34,686 bases of DNA, from NCBI RefSeq assembly GCF_003665155.1, contig NZ_RCFQ01000032.1, positions 1 through 34,686 on the forward strand, read 5' to 3'. Positions 1 to 7,970 of the stretch are shown in pieces. A model generated the notes under the pieces. That model made no database searches, had not been told where the DNA came from, and saw only the letters and a list, made by a program, of their open reading frames with translations. Within the stretch, counting starts at the first letter, position 1; each line of letters starts with the position of its first letter. A program made the position numbers and the translations under genes. The DNA is from Mariprofundus sp. EBB-1. GTDB lineage: Bacteria; Pseudomonadota; Zetaproteobacteria; Mariprofundales; Mariprofundaceae.

Positions 1-27
1 CCCGATAATATTTCCAGGGGCTTCATC

Positions 28-1236
28 ATGATAGATAAAAATGTTCCAAAGCAAAATATTCAGATAGGTACTGCCTGTACATCTTCGGCAACACGGGTGA
101 TGTTGCTGGGCTCTGGGGAGCTAGGTAAAGAAGTTGCTATTGAGTTGCAACGGCTTGGTGTAGAAGTGATCGCGGTGGATAGTTACGCTAATGCTCCTGC
201 TATGCAGGTGGCGCATCGCTGCCATGTGGTGAATATGTTGGATGGGAATGCACTGCGTGAGCTGATTGAAGCAGAAAAACCATCATTGATCGTGCCTGAA
301 GTCGAAGCGATTGCGACCGACACATTGGCTGAATTGGAATCAGAAGGGTTTCAGGTGATTCCTACTGCGCGTGCTACGCAGTTGACTATGAACAGAGAGG
401 GCATTCGTCGCCTGGCGGCTGAAACATTGGGCTTGAAAACATCGAACTTTCAATTTGCCGCGACACTGGTTGAATTTGAAGCAGCAGTGAATGCCATCGG
501 CATGCCATGCGTGGTAAAACCGATTATGAGTTCATCCGGTAAGGGGCAGTCTGTAATTCGTGATGCAGATTCTATTGAGGCTGCCTGGGGTTATGCGCAG
601 GAAGGTGGCCGGGCAGGCAAGGGGAAAGTGATTGTCGAAGGTTTTATCGATTTCGATTATGAAATTACCCTGCTTACTATTCGTCATCGTGATGGAACAT
701 CTTTCTGTCTGCCGATCGGGCATCTACAGGTGGATGGTGATTATCGTGAATCATGGCAGCCGCAGCAGATGTCTGATGCGGCCCTTGCTGCTTCGCAACA
801 TATTGCCGAGCAGGTCACCACAGCACTGGGTGGTTATGGACTGTTTGGTGTGGAACTATTTATCAAGGGGGATGAGGCAATATTCAGCGAAGTGTCACCG
901 CGCCCGCATGATACGGGCCTTGTGACTTTGATATCTCAGGATCTGTCCGAGTTTGCGCTGCATGCACGTGCAATTCTTGGTTTGCCAATTCCAAATATTC
1001 ACCAGCATGGTCCGGCAGCATCCTGTCCATTGGTGGTGGAGGGAGACTCCAATCAAGTCCGTTTTGGCAACCTTGAACAAGCGCTGTCTGAACCCGATAC
1101 GCAGGTTCGACTTTTTGGCAAACCCGAAGTGCATGGTAAACGCCGTATGGCGGTAGCACTAGCACGAGGCGTGGATTTGGAAGAAGCACGCAAAAAAGCA
1201 AATAACACTGAGCAACAGATCAAGGTTACCCTGTAA
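28..1236 (+). CDS. purT: Formate-dependent phosphoribosylglycinamide formyltransferase 2
   Basis: PurT makes formyl-GAR from GAR, formate and ATP, the third step of purine synthesis, in the cytoplasm. The 402-aa protein is close to the usual 392 aa and is collinear with the E. coli protein as I remember it. Near residue 27 is an N-terminal dinucleotide-like loop ([11 protein letters not shown]). The ATP-grasp region follows, with SSSGKGQ near residue 170 and the conserved blocks [25 protein letters not shown] and LFGKPE. The ATG at 28 is preceded by AGGGG at 8 nt spacing. The gene ends just before a strong hairpin and belongs to the chromosome outside the island. Nothing looks damaged. The identification is secure. 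Confidence 0.97.
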   Translation: MIDKNVPKQNIQIGTACTSSATRVMLLGSGELGKEVAIELQRLGVEVIAVDSYANAPAMQVAHRCHVVNMLDGNALRELIEAEKPSLIVPEVEAIATDTLAELESEGFQVIPTARATQLTMNREGIRRLAAETLGLKTSNFQFAATLVEFEAAVNAIGMPCVVKPIMSSSGKGQSVIRDADSIEAAWGYAQEGGRAGKGKVIVEGFIDFDYEITLLTIRHRDGTSFCLPIGHLQVDGDYRESWQPQQMSDAALAASQHIAEQVTTALGGYGLFGVELFIKGDEAIFSEVSPRPHDTGLVTLISQDLSEFALHARAILGLPIPNIHQHGPAASCPLVVEGDSNQVRFGNLEQALSEPDTQVRLFGKPEVHGKRRMAVALARGVDLEEARKKANNTEQQIKVTL

Positions 1237-1241
1237 CTTAC

Positions 1242-1282
1242 ATAGCTCTTGCAGTAGTGCTTAGAAGCACTGCAAGAGCTAT
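1242..1282. terminator. Long hairpin between convergent genes, probable bidirectional terminator
   Basis: A perfect 14-bp inverted repeat (1242-1255 with 1269-1282, left arm ATAGCTCTTGCAGT) encloses a 13-nt loop. It lies 5 nt after the purT stop and 6 nt from the end of the reverse-strand small gene. There is no long T-tract, so function as a terminator is inferred from position and stem strength. Confidence 0.75.
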
Positions 1283-1288
1283 GATCTA

Positions 1289-1450
1289 TTACTCCTCGTC
1301 ATCAACACCCCATTCATCATCATCCATGCCGAATGGCGGGATGCCAATCAGAAACTCGACTTCTGATGTAGGTATATGGGAATGTCGCCCACTAATCCAT
1401 TTTATCATATCATTACGGTCACTATCTATATCGTGATTCATGGTTGCCAT
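1289..1450 (-). CDS. Small acidic hypothetical protein, 53 aa
   Basis: I do not recognise this protein. The reading frame is open to 1546, but the ATG at 1450 is preceded by GGAGG with a 5-nt spacer on the reverse strand, which argues for a 53-aa product. It is rich in Asp and Glu and ends in an acidic tail (DDDEWGVDDEE). No membrane segment, signal peptide or known motif is visible. It converges on purT across a shared hairpin and is divergent from the lipoprotein gene. The strong ribosome-binding site is the main support for its being real. Confidence 0.5.
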   Translation of the reverse strand: MATMNHDIDSDRNDMIKWISGRHSHIPTSEVEFLIGIPPFGMDDDEWGVDDEE

Positions 1451-1656
1451 ATAATCCTCCGTTGCAGCTCTTTTATCTGAGCTGTTGATGGAAGCATTTA
1501 ATAGTCGAAAGAAGTCAGGAAAATGACAAACATGTGACGACTGCATGACAGCACTATTGGCATAGAAGATGCTCTCTATCTAGATATACAAGGTTTATGG
1601 CCAGATGTATGAACAGAGATTGGTTCATTAAGGTTTTTTTTATCAACGGAGGGTTT

Positions 1657-2655
1657 ATGACAACAAGGTTTCCAATCATCGCTTTGATAACACTCCTGGC
1701 AGCTGCTCTGTTGCTGACGGCTTGCGATAATAATAAAAGTAAGGAAGTTGCTGTTCAAAACAAACTTGAAGTGAAAATTGGCCGGTTAATTTGCGGTGGT
1801 CATCTATCCTTAGCTGTTGTGGAGAATTTGTATCAGGATGATTTATCTTCCTTTCGTTTGAAAACCATTCAGAATCATGACTGGAAAGATGTAATCAATG
1901 ATATGAAGAGCGGCAAGCTTGCTGGTACATTTGTGTTGTCACCACTGGCGATGAATATGATCCGTGAAGGATTACCTGCAAAAATTATTATGATGGCTGA
2001 TCGCAATGGTAATGGTTTTGTGTTGTCTAAAAAATATAAAAGTATTGCTGAATTAAAAGCGCATAAGGCTGTGTTGGCAGTACCGCATATCTATTCCCAG
2101 CATCATGTGCTGCTCTACCTGGCACTGAAACAACATGGCGTAGCTTACGACGATGTGACAGTCGTGGGTATGCCGCCGCGTGATATGATCACTTCACTCA
2201 AACGCGGTGAGATTGATGGTTTTATGGTCGGAGAGCCTGAAGGTAACAAATCAATCTCGCTCGGTATTGGCTGGATGGCATCCATTTCTCCAAAAATCTG
2301 GAAGGATCATATGGATCATGTGTTTCTTGCCTCAAACGCTTTTATCGAACAACAGCCAGAACAGGTGCAGGAGTTGATTCATGCCTTGAAGAAAGGTGGT
2401 ATGTATATTGAAAATAACCCGCATGAAGCTGCTGTGATGGGGGAAGATTATACCGGTTCCAGTGCTGCCGTATTTGAGAAAGTGTTGACCGATCCACCTG
2501 ACTGGATTGATTACAGAGATATGGTTCCATCTGATGAACGTGTGCGTGCTATGGCCGATGTAATGATTGAAATGGGACTATGGAAAGATATGCCTGATAA
2601 CTTATCTGATTACACCGATCAGTCATTTATACTTAATGCGTCGGGCGTGAGGTAA
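1657..2655 (+). CDS. ABC-type substrate-binding lipoprotein, NrtA/TauA/NMT1-like
   Basis: This looks like a periplasmic solute-binding protein anchored as a lipoprotein. The ATG at 1657 has GGAGG just upstream, so the open frame starting at 1597 is over-long. The 332-aa product begins with a signal peptide and a lipobox (LLTAC, Cys23). The body has the two-lobe binding-protein pattern of the nitrate/sulfonate/thiamine-precursor family, including a KLAGTFVLSPLA segment and the GEIDGFMVGEP motif that closes on ligand. No permease or ATPase gene is adjacent. The next gene, 12 bp downstream, is a membrane sensor kinase. I infer that the lipoprotein fed ligand information to that kinase rather than to a transporter. 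With the kinase broken, it may now be an orphan. The ligand cannot be predicted. Confidence 0.85.
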   Translation: MTTRFPIIALITLLAAALLLTACDNNKSKEVAVQNKLEVKIGRLICGGHLSLAVVENLYQDDLSSFRLKTIQNHDWKDVINDMKSGKLAGTFVLSPLAMNMIREGLPAKIIMMADRNGNGFVLSKKYKSIAELKAHKAVLAVPHIYSQHHVLLYLALKQHGVAYDDVTVVGMPPRDMITSLKRGEIDGFMVGEPEGNKSISLGIGWMASISPKIWKDHMDHVFLASNAFIEQQPEQVQELIHALKKGGMYIENNPHEAAVMGEDYTGSSAAVFEKVLTDPPDWIDYRDMVPSDERVRAMADVMIEMGLWKDMPDNLSDYTDQSFILNASGVR

Positions 2656-2667
2656 GCAGGTTTTCAG

Positions 2668-4110
2668 ATGAAGTTCTTTAAGAAGATGCCACTGCGAAGA
2701 GCCTGGTACGGGCTGATCATTATCGCCTCATTGTTGCCCGCTATTGCGCTTTCCCCCTGGCTTTCCCAACAAGCCCACAACTTGTTACTTGATCGAGCAC
2801 TTTTGAAAGAGGAGGTGTTTCATAAAGAGGTTGAAATATTTTTGCATCTTGAAACGAATCGTTTGGTTTCCGTGTTGCAAAACAAGTCTGATCCCATAGC
2901 TCACTTTTTAACGGAAGATAAAAATTCCAAGGCTATCGGGAAGTTGGTCGAAAGAATTGCTCAGCGAGAATCAATGGTGAATACAACGAGCGTCTATGAT
3001 GAGCATACAAATCTAATTTTTCGATCTGTTGTGCATGGGCATCAACCGGCTGTGATTGATATGAATAGTCCTGCAATTGTTATCCCGATGCACAATCGCA
3101 TCTTTATTGGTTCGCCACAAAGGCTCTCTGATCAACATTACGAATTTATTATCTCTGTTCCTGTTGTGCATGAAGGCACTGTTGTTGGCGTGATTGTGAG
3201 TACCATTAATATTGACGAATACTGGAAAAATGTCAGAACGCAAATTCCAGAGCACAATTCAAAGGTTTATCTTATTGATGGACGCGGTTCTTTGCTTGTT
3301 CATCAGAATGAGACAAACCTGAAGCAGGGTGATTTGCTGTCAGATAAAAAGATTGTACGTAGCATTCTGGCGGGGAAAGACTGGCATGAAACCAGCGAAT
3401 ATGAGGGTTTTGAAGGCAATCAGGTCTTTGGTATCGCGACGCTTGTTCGTGGACTGCAATGGGGGCTTATCTCAGAAGTTGAAGCGAAGGAGATCACTTC
3501 AGCCATTGTATCTAAACTGACGCTGTTAATTATTATCGTTGTTTTTCTGCATGTCGTGTTTGGTTTGATCAGTTTGATTTTTACCGGCCGTCTGCTGGGG
3601 CCGATTTTTGATTTGGGTAAGGTGATGAAGCGCGCCACAGAAGGTGATTATAGCAATCAAGCCAGCGCATCGCCGTATGTGGAAATTGATGATTTAAGCC
3701 GATCATTTAATATGATGATTCAAGAGATTGAAGTCCGTGAACTTTCACTGAAAAAATTATCGCAAGCGATAGAGCAGGGTGGTGAATCAGTCATCATGAC
3801 CGATAAACACGGGGTGATCGAGTATGTAAATCCGGCCTTTACAGAGATAACCGGTTTTAGTTTTGATGACGTTGTTGGTAAAAAACCAAATATACTCAAA
3901 AGTGGTGTTCAATCTGCTGAGTACTATAAAAAAATGTGGCTCACCATTTCCAGGGGCGAGGTGTGGCATGCCTCTATTGTTGATCAGCGCAAAGATGGTT
4001 CTACATATCCTGCGCTGATGACGGTTTCTCCAATTATGGATGCGAAAGATAATATCACTCACTATGTGGGCATTCAGCAGGATATGAGTGCGCATGAAAT
4101 GCTTGAGATT
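2668..4110 (+). pseudogene. N-terminal fragment of a hybrid sensor histidine kinase (Cache-HAMP-PAS)
   Basis: This is the sensory part of a kinase whose gene is interrupted downstream. Visible domains are a transmembrane helix (residues about 14-32), a periplasmic double-Cache-like sensor (about 40-275), a second membrane helix (about 282-306), HAMP (about 305-360) and a PAS domain (about 365-475, with VNPAFTEITGF and GIQQDMS). The natural frame stops making sense at about codon 481 (E, 4105-4107). After that it reads into IS200-type DNA and stops at 4182. The sequence continues in frame at 4671 (KFRQAQKMEALG, H-box) and then at 31172 (NNMLAGMTGN). The intact protein would have been roughly 860 aa. 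It sits 12 bp after the lipoprotein gene, probably one operon. The fragment could still make a membrane sensor stub, but it cannot signal as a kinase. Confidence 0.9.
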
Positions 4111-4117
4111 CAACCAC

Positions 4118-4135
4118 TGTGCGCTGAAGCGCACA
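4118..4135. repeat. Subterminal hairpin, right end of the IS200-type element
   Basis: A perfect 8-bp stem (TGTGCGCT with AGCGCACA) closes on a GA loop. It lies about 10 bp inside the element end distal to the transposase start. Such hairpins are recognised by TnpA. Confidence 0.8.
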
Positions 4136-4164
4136 GAATGTGTATAACGACTAGAAGTCGTCCA

Positions 4165-4602
4165 TTACTCGATCCTAAATAGGTCTCCGCCCTGATCTTC
4201 CTCTTCAAAATGATGAGCTATATACTCCTCTATCATCTTTGATGAGACATTTCCCGTGCTCACTGCAAAATACCCTCTGGCCCATAGGTGCTGACCCCAG
4301 TAACGCTTCTTTAAGTGTGGAAAATCTTGCTGCAGTTTCCGCGAACTCTTTCCCTTCAAATACTGTACCAGCTTGGATATGGAAGTCGATGGATCTATTG
4401 ATACAAGTATGTGGACATGATCATCACTAACAACTCCTGAGAGTATTTCAGCATTTTCTTCAGTGCATATTCTCCGGATCATATCTCGTGTTCGGATCGC
4501 AACGTCACCCTTCAGTACTTTGTATCGATATTTCGTAATCCAAACTATATGTACTTCTATGCTGAAAACACTGTGGCTCGATTTCCTATAATGCTTGCCC
4601 AT
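4165..4602 (-). CDS. tnpA: IS200-like Y1 (HUH) transposase TnpA
   Basis: This is a 145-aa single-strand transposase, the usual size for the family. The HUH metal-binding motif is DHVHI (His62, His64). The presumed catalytic tyrosine is Tyr127 in KMIEEYIAHH. The N-terminal block HIVWITKYRYKVL and the central LVQYLKGKSSRKL are family hallmarks. The protein would nick and rejoin the hairpin-marked ends without duplicating target DNA. No truncation is visible, so the element may still be active. Its insertion in the kinase is independent of the island junction about 70 bp to the right. Confidence 0.93.
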   Translation of the reverse strand: MGKHYRKSSHSVFSIEVHIVWITKYRYKVLKGDVAIRTRDMIRRICTEENAEILSGVVSDDHVHILVSIDPSTSISKLVQYLKGKSSRKLQQDFPHLKKRYWGQHLWARGYFAVSTGNVSSKMIEEYIAHHFEEEDQGGDLFRIE

Positions 4603-4628
4603 AAGTCAATCATATCATGCTGAAGCCT

Positions 4629-4642
4629 TCGCCTGAAGGCGA
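4629..4642. repeat. Subterminal hairpin, left end of the IS200-type element
   Basis: A perfect 6-bp stem (TCGCCT with AGGCGA) closes on a GA loop, just upstream of the transposase start. It shares the CTGAAG loop context with the hairpin at the other end. Confidence 0.8.
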
Positions 4643-4670
4643 GGGTTTTAACCCAACCCGGACGTGTGAC

Positions 4671-4741
4671 AATAAATTTCGACAGGCACAGAAGATGGAG
4701 GCGCTTGGAACGCTGGTGGGTGGCATTGCCCATGATTTTAA
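4671..4741 (+). pseudogene. H-box fragment of the split histidine kinase
   Basis: This 71-bp remnant encodes NKFRQAQKMEALGTLVGGIA followed by HDF. It is the start of the dimerisation/phosphoacceptor helix and contains the phospho-accepting His (codon 4731-4733). It is in frame with the PAS fragment on the left once the IS is removed. It is also in frame with the ATPase fragment at 31172 once the island is removed. It is too small to function and has no start of its own. It acts as the marker of the island's left junction. Confidence 0.9.
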
Positions 4742-4759
4742 ACAATTCGGCTACATTAG
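4722..4759 (+). other. attL, left attachment junction of the island
   Basis: The kinase-derived half is 4722-4739, the core is AA at 4740-4741, and the island half is 4742-4759, ending in TACATTAG. The island half is an imperfect inverted repeat of the island half at attR, at identical distance from the core (see attR). Core position is inferred from the only bases common to both junctions. Confidence 0.8.
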
Positions 4760-4810
4760 AGAGCTTGCCTGCCGATAGATAAGTAGGCTTGCCAACAAGG
4801 AGCCTATGAT

Positions 4811-6430
4811 ATGCAAAAGAAAGCCTATTCCTACATTCGATTTTCCACGCCACAACAACTGAAGGGTGACAGCCTGCGCCGTCAGCTTGAGACCAGTCGT
4901 GCCTATGCCGAAGCGCATAATATGATTCTGGATGATTCCCTGCGTGATATTGGCATCAGCGCATTCAAGGGGAAGAACGCAACCGAAGGCGCATTAAAGA
5001 AGTTTATTGAACTGGTTGAAGCCGGTCGCATTGAAAAAGGTTCAGTGTTGATTCTGGAGAGCTTGGACAGATTATCCCGCCAGCAGGTGTTTTCAGCCTT
5101 GGGGTTATTTTCCTCTATTTTGTCTGCCGGTGTCGAGATCGTAACGCTGGCAGATAACCAGCACTATACAGCCGAAAGCATCAACGATGTTGGCCAGCTT
5201 ATGTTCAGCCTTATTTCCATGAGCCGTAGCCATGAAGAATCAGCGGTAAAATCGAAACGCCTTGCCGCCAGTTGGGAAAACCGGCGTAGGCTGGCTGTTG
5301 AAGGTAGACGCCCCATGACAGGCCAGTGCCCCAAGTGGTTGCGATTGTTCGATGATAAAACCCATTTTGAAGTCATCGAGGAACGTGCGGACATTGTGCG
5401 TAAAATTTTTGAACAAAGCGTTGCTGGAACAGGCCAAAGGAAGATAGCGGCCAAGCTGAATGAAGCAGGTGTGCCCACCTTCAGTCGCGGCGACATGTGG
5501 CATTCATCGTACATTGCCAAGATTGTTCGCAGCAAGTCCGTGATTGGTGAATACCAGCCAAAGCAAAAAGGTGAGCCTGTCGGTGAACCGATAGCAAACT
5601 ATTATCCGGTCATTGTCAGTGAGGATATGTTCTGCAAAGCGCAATCAGCGCGGGTAAGCAGGATGAATCCATCATCGGCAGGTCGAAAAGGCTTGAAATT
5701 TTCCAATCTGTTTTCGGGTCTGTGTAAATGTCTGGAGTGCGGTGCTACCTATCGCCTGATCAAGAATGGGCGCTCACATATGTTTCGCTGCAACGACAAC
5801 TATATGTCTAATGGCTGCGAGTGCGATAAACGCTGGCGTTATCATGACGTTGAAAATGCCGCGCTGCTCATGCTCAGTGAGAAGATCGACTGGTTCAGTG
5901 CCCTTGGCGGTCAAACCAACAGCAAACAACGTCTGGAATTGGATATAGCATCATTACGGGTGAAGCTGGCAGATACGGAGAAACAGGTTAGCCGTTTTGC
6001 AGAACTATTCAGCATGGCAGATGGAGCCATGATGACCGATGCCAGAACCCGATACATGAAAGCGATGCAGGTGGCTGATGATCTCCGGCATGATATTGAA
6101 CTGAAAGAGGCAGAGCTTCGCACCTTTACGCCGGTGCAGCATAACGTGGATAGGTTGAACCGGATTATCTTTGAACTTGGTTCAGAGACAGATGTGCACA
6201 AGTTGTATGAGTTGCGTGCGCAGATTAACGGCATATTCCGTGATGCCGGATTGCTGCTCTATTTCAATCGGCACGGCGTTTACTACTACGTCAAAACAAC
6301 AGGTCAGAAGGATATTCTTTTGACCGATGAGCATCAGGATATGCTATCGATGGCCGCCGAACTAGATATGCTCAACCACGCTATGGAAGGCATGGATGCA
6401 TACATCGAAGAGGTGAAGGGTCTGGAATAA
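4811..6430 (+). CDS. Large serine recombinase (island integrase)
   Basis: This 539-aa site-specific recombinase is likely responsible for inserting the island. The N-terminal resolvase domain (residues 1-150) carries YIRFS with catalytic Ser12 and the conserved ESLDRLSRQ active-site helix (about 83-91). A recombinase domain follows (about 160-280). A zinc ribbon has Cys305, Cys307, Cys310, Cys327, Cys336 and Cys338. A coiled-coil region (about 360-450) is like the one that controls integration versus excision in this family. The ATG at 4811 follows AAGGAG with an 8-nt spacer. The gene starts 70 bp from the left junction and reads into the island. The next small gene (6521) could be its directionality partner. 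All key residues are present, so the enzyme is probably functional. Confidence 0.93.
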   Translation: MQKKAYSYIRFSTPQQLKGDSLRRQLETSRAYAEAHNMILDDSLRDIGISAFKGKNATEGALKKFIELVEAGRIEKGSVLILESLDRLSRQQVFSALGLFSSILSAGVEIVTLADNQHYTAESINDVGQLMFSLISMSRSHEESAVKSKRLAASWENRRRLAVEGRRPMTGQCPKWLRLFDDKTHFEVIEERADIVRKIFEQSVAGTGQRKIAAKLNEAGVPTFSRGDMWHSSYIAKIVRSKSVIGEYQPKQKGEPVGEPIANYYPVIVSEDMFCKAQSARVSRMNPSSAGRKGLKFSNLFSGLCKCLECGATYRLIKNGRSHMFRCNDNYMSNGCECDKRWRYHDVENAALLMLSEKIDWFSALGGQTNSKQRLELDIASLRVKLADTEKQVSRFAELFSMADGAMMTDARTRYMKAMQVADDLRHDIELKEAELRTFTPVQHNVDRLNRIIFELGSETDVHKLYELRAQINGIFRDAGLLLYFNRHGVYYYVKTTGQKDILLTDEHQDMLSMAAELDMLNHAMEGMDAYIEEVKGLE

Positions 6431-6520
6431 TTTTTCCATAATGCACAAGGCGTGCACGAGGAATAGCTCAAGTTATTTCACATGTCGCCGATATGCTGGT
6501 GCAAACGATAGGAGAAACTT

Positions 6521-6808
6521 ATGGCCAAATCAGCAACAAAATCATCAGGCATCAGGATGCCCGTTAAAATCTATAGCTGGATAGATCGTCTGGCCGCACG
6601 CGAGGATATTACCCGCAGTGAGTGCGTTTGCAGATTGGTGCAAGTAGCAGTAAGGAAGCTTGCTTCCAAACCAAAATCCAGTCCAAAACCAAGGCCAAAG
6701 CCCAAACAGCCGTGGACGGTGAATGTTGCATGGGCAGGCTATTCCTGTTCAACCCTAGTGGTCGTGTCATCCATTGCAGGATTGATTCAGCAAATTATGA
6801 AGGTATAG
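6521..6808 (+). CDS. Small ribbon-helix-helix-like protein with hydrophobic tail
   Basis: This is a 95-aa basic protein, not recognised at family level. AGGAG lies 7 nt before the ATG. Residues about 10-47 (IRMPVKIYSWIDRLA, then TRSECVCRLVQVAVRKL) have the pattern of an Arc/CopG-like ribbon-helix-helix DNA-binding fold. A Lys/Pro-rich linker (about 50-65) follows. The last 25 residues (AWAGYSCSTLVVVSSIAGLI) are hydrophobic enough to be a membrane helix. It lies 90 bp after the recombinase on the same strand. Possible roles are recombination directionality factor or repressor of the integrase. Neither is shown by the sequence. The membrane tail would be unusual for a directionality factor. Confidence 0.6.
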   Translation: MAKSATKSSGIRMPVKIYSWIDRLAAREDITRSECVCRLVQVAVRKLASKPKSSPKPRPKPKQPWTVNVAWAGYSCSTLVVVSSIAGLIQQIMKV

Positions 6809-6963
6809 CGCACGCGCCAAATCATTCCTCTCAGACCACACAGACTTTACAGAAAAGCTGAATCAACTATCGCATAAAACAATATGGGGTCATCGTATTA
6901 CTCAAGGTTCATAATGCTTCGCGGCTTGATTCAGTGAGATATGGGGTCACTTTTGCGAACAGC

Positions 6964-6981
6964 AAACAGTAGGGTGTGATA
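6964..6981. repeat. Left copy of an 18-bp perfect inverted repeat
   Basis: AAACAGTAGGGTGTGATA is the exact reverse complement of 7447-7464. The pair brackets 465 bp. Confidence 0.85.
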
Positions 6982-7446
6982 AAATATTCCCTCGCTGCAC
7001 TTGGTCATTTTTTATCGGGTGATCAGATTGAAAAAAGCATGCGTGAAAAAGAAATCGCTAAGGCGTTTCTTTTGGCGCACGCACCTTTGTTATTCGCCAC
7101 CCGTGCGGCGAATGTATGTTGGTATTCCGGGATGCATCCGTGACAATCACTTTTCAATCTGTGTGAAAGCGCGTTTTTTAAGAAACGAGCAAGCGACCTT
7201 ACAAGTGGCGGCTTACCCCTTGCCAGAGCCGCTCACTTCAAACCATTAAGGATTTTTACAATCAAAACCATCAAGAATGCAAAACCTGTGGTGAACCATT
7301 GGGCATGCGCTCGGGCGCATGCATATCACGGCGCTTTGTTCTTTTACGCGGCCTGTTCAATGGGGCGCGACGTTAGAAATGCCGACCGGCATTTATGGGC
7401 GTTGCAGCCGGTGATTCCGGTACGAAAAGCGCAATAGCGGTTTTTG

Positions 7447-7464
7447 TATCACACCCTACTGTTT
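7447..7464. repeat. Right copy of an 18-bp perfect inverted repeat
   Basis: TATCACACCCTACTGTTT is the exact reverse complement of 6964-6981. The match ends abruptly on both sides, as for element termini. Confidence 0.85.
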
Positions 7465-7635
7465 CATTTTACGAAAAGTTGTATCACTTTTGCCCCGAAC
7501 AGGCCGAAAAGCGTTGGGGGACAAGGGGAATAAAGTTGTGTCATTTATTCGAGATGGAGGTGTTGGGCTGGTGGTTGAAGGCGATGTTTTACCGGTATCA
7601 GGTAAGCATGATCAGAACCGGTTGAATTGGTTTTG

Positions 7636-7715
7636 AGAGGGCTTGCCCTTCACGCGTCGTTTCCACACCGTGGAAACGCCTAAGCGCGCTCTTAGCAGAG
7701 GGCGATAGGTAATCC
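7636..7715. other. Cluster of adjacent hairpins, possible structured RNA
   Basis: Several stems follow one another: AGGGC/GCCCT near 7638-7649; a perfect 9-bp stem CGTTTCCAC/GTGGAAACG with an ACC loop at 7658-7678; and CTAAG/CTTAG near 7680-7695. It lies about 260 bp upstream of the response regulator gene. No known RNA family is recognised. Confidence 0.35.
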
Positions 7716-7970
7716 TTCTATCCGATGCACTAATATTTATCGGTAATATGATTTAAAACTTGAGGGCTTCTGAAGCTATACTCAAGGAAAACAAAAAATA
7801 GGGAGGTTGACCAGATTATATAATTTGACCATCAACAAATGAATTTGCAGAGTAACGCTAGCATGGCAGAGGGCTTGCACTCTCAGGATTGTATAGGTGG
7901 TCGAGTGCATCCGAATACGCACCACCACTAGGGAGAATTCTACTTCATATGTTATTGATATGGTTATTAG

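Larger units (their letters stand above)
4108..4673 (-). mobile_element. IS200/IS605-type insertion sequence, about 563 bp
   Basis: The element has a single Y1 transposase gene on the reverse strand. Near each end is a subterminal hairpin with a GA loop (4118-4135 and 4629-4642), typical of single-strand IS200/IS605 transposition. There is no evident target duplication or terminal inverted repeat, as expected for the family. The limits were placed by restoring the kinase frame across it (codon 4105-4107 joined to 4671), so each end is uncertain by a few bases. No accessory tnpB gene is present. The element separates the kinase PAS domain from its H-box. Confidence 0.85.
6809..7970. other. 1.16-kb stretch without a convincing gene; repeats and hairpins
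   Basis: Short open frames here lack ribosome-binding sites and protein-like composition. The region holds two direct copies of ATATGGGGTCA (6882-6892, 6939-6949) and a perfect 18-bp inverted repeat (6964-6981 with 7447-7464). A long perfect hairpin lies at 7303-7322 (8-bp stem) and a cluster of hairpins at about 7636-7715. The word TCACTTTTGC followed by GAACAG occurs just outside the left repeat (6947-6962). A similar version starts at about 7484, outside the right repeat. It may be the decayed remains of a small mobile element or hold a structured RNA. I cannot assign it. Confidence 0.5.

Noticed and set aside
7320-7480. Possible integron attC site (CGTTAGAA near 7371 with nearby hairpins)
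   Set aside because: The core does not fit GTTRRRY at its last base, no matching RYYYAAC partner was found at a proper distance, and no integron integrase is present.
7471-7484. Reverse-oriented operator copy (ACGAAAAG followed by TTGTAT)
   Set aside because: Only the centre and part of one arm match. The other arm is absent, and no gene starts nearby.
7001-7625. Short ORFs at 7001-7249 and 7395-7625
   Set aside because: No ribosome-binding sites, odd composition, and they cross the inverted repeat and hairpins.
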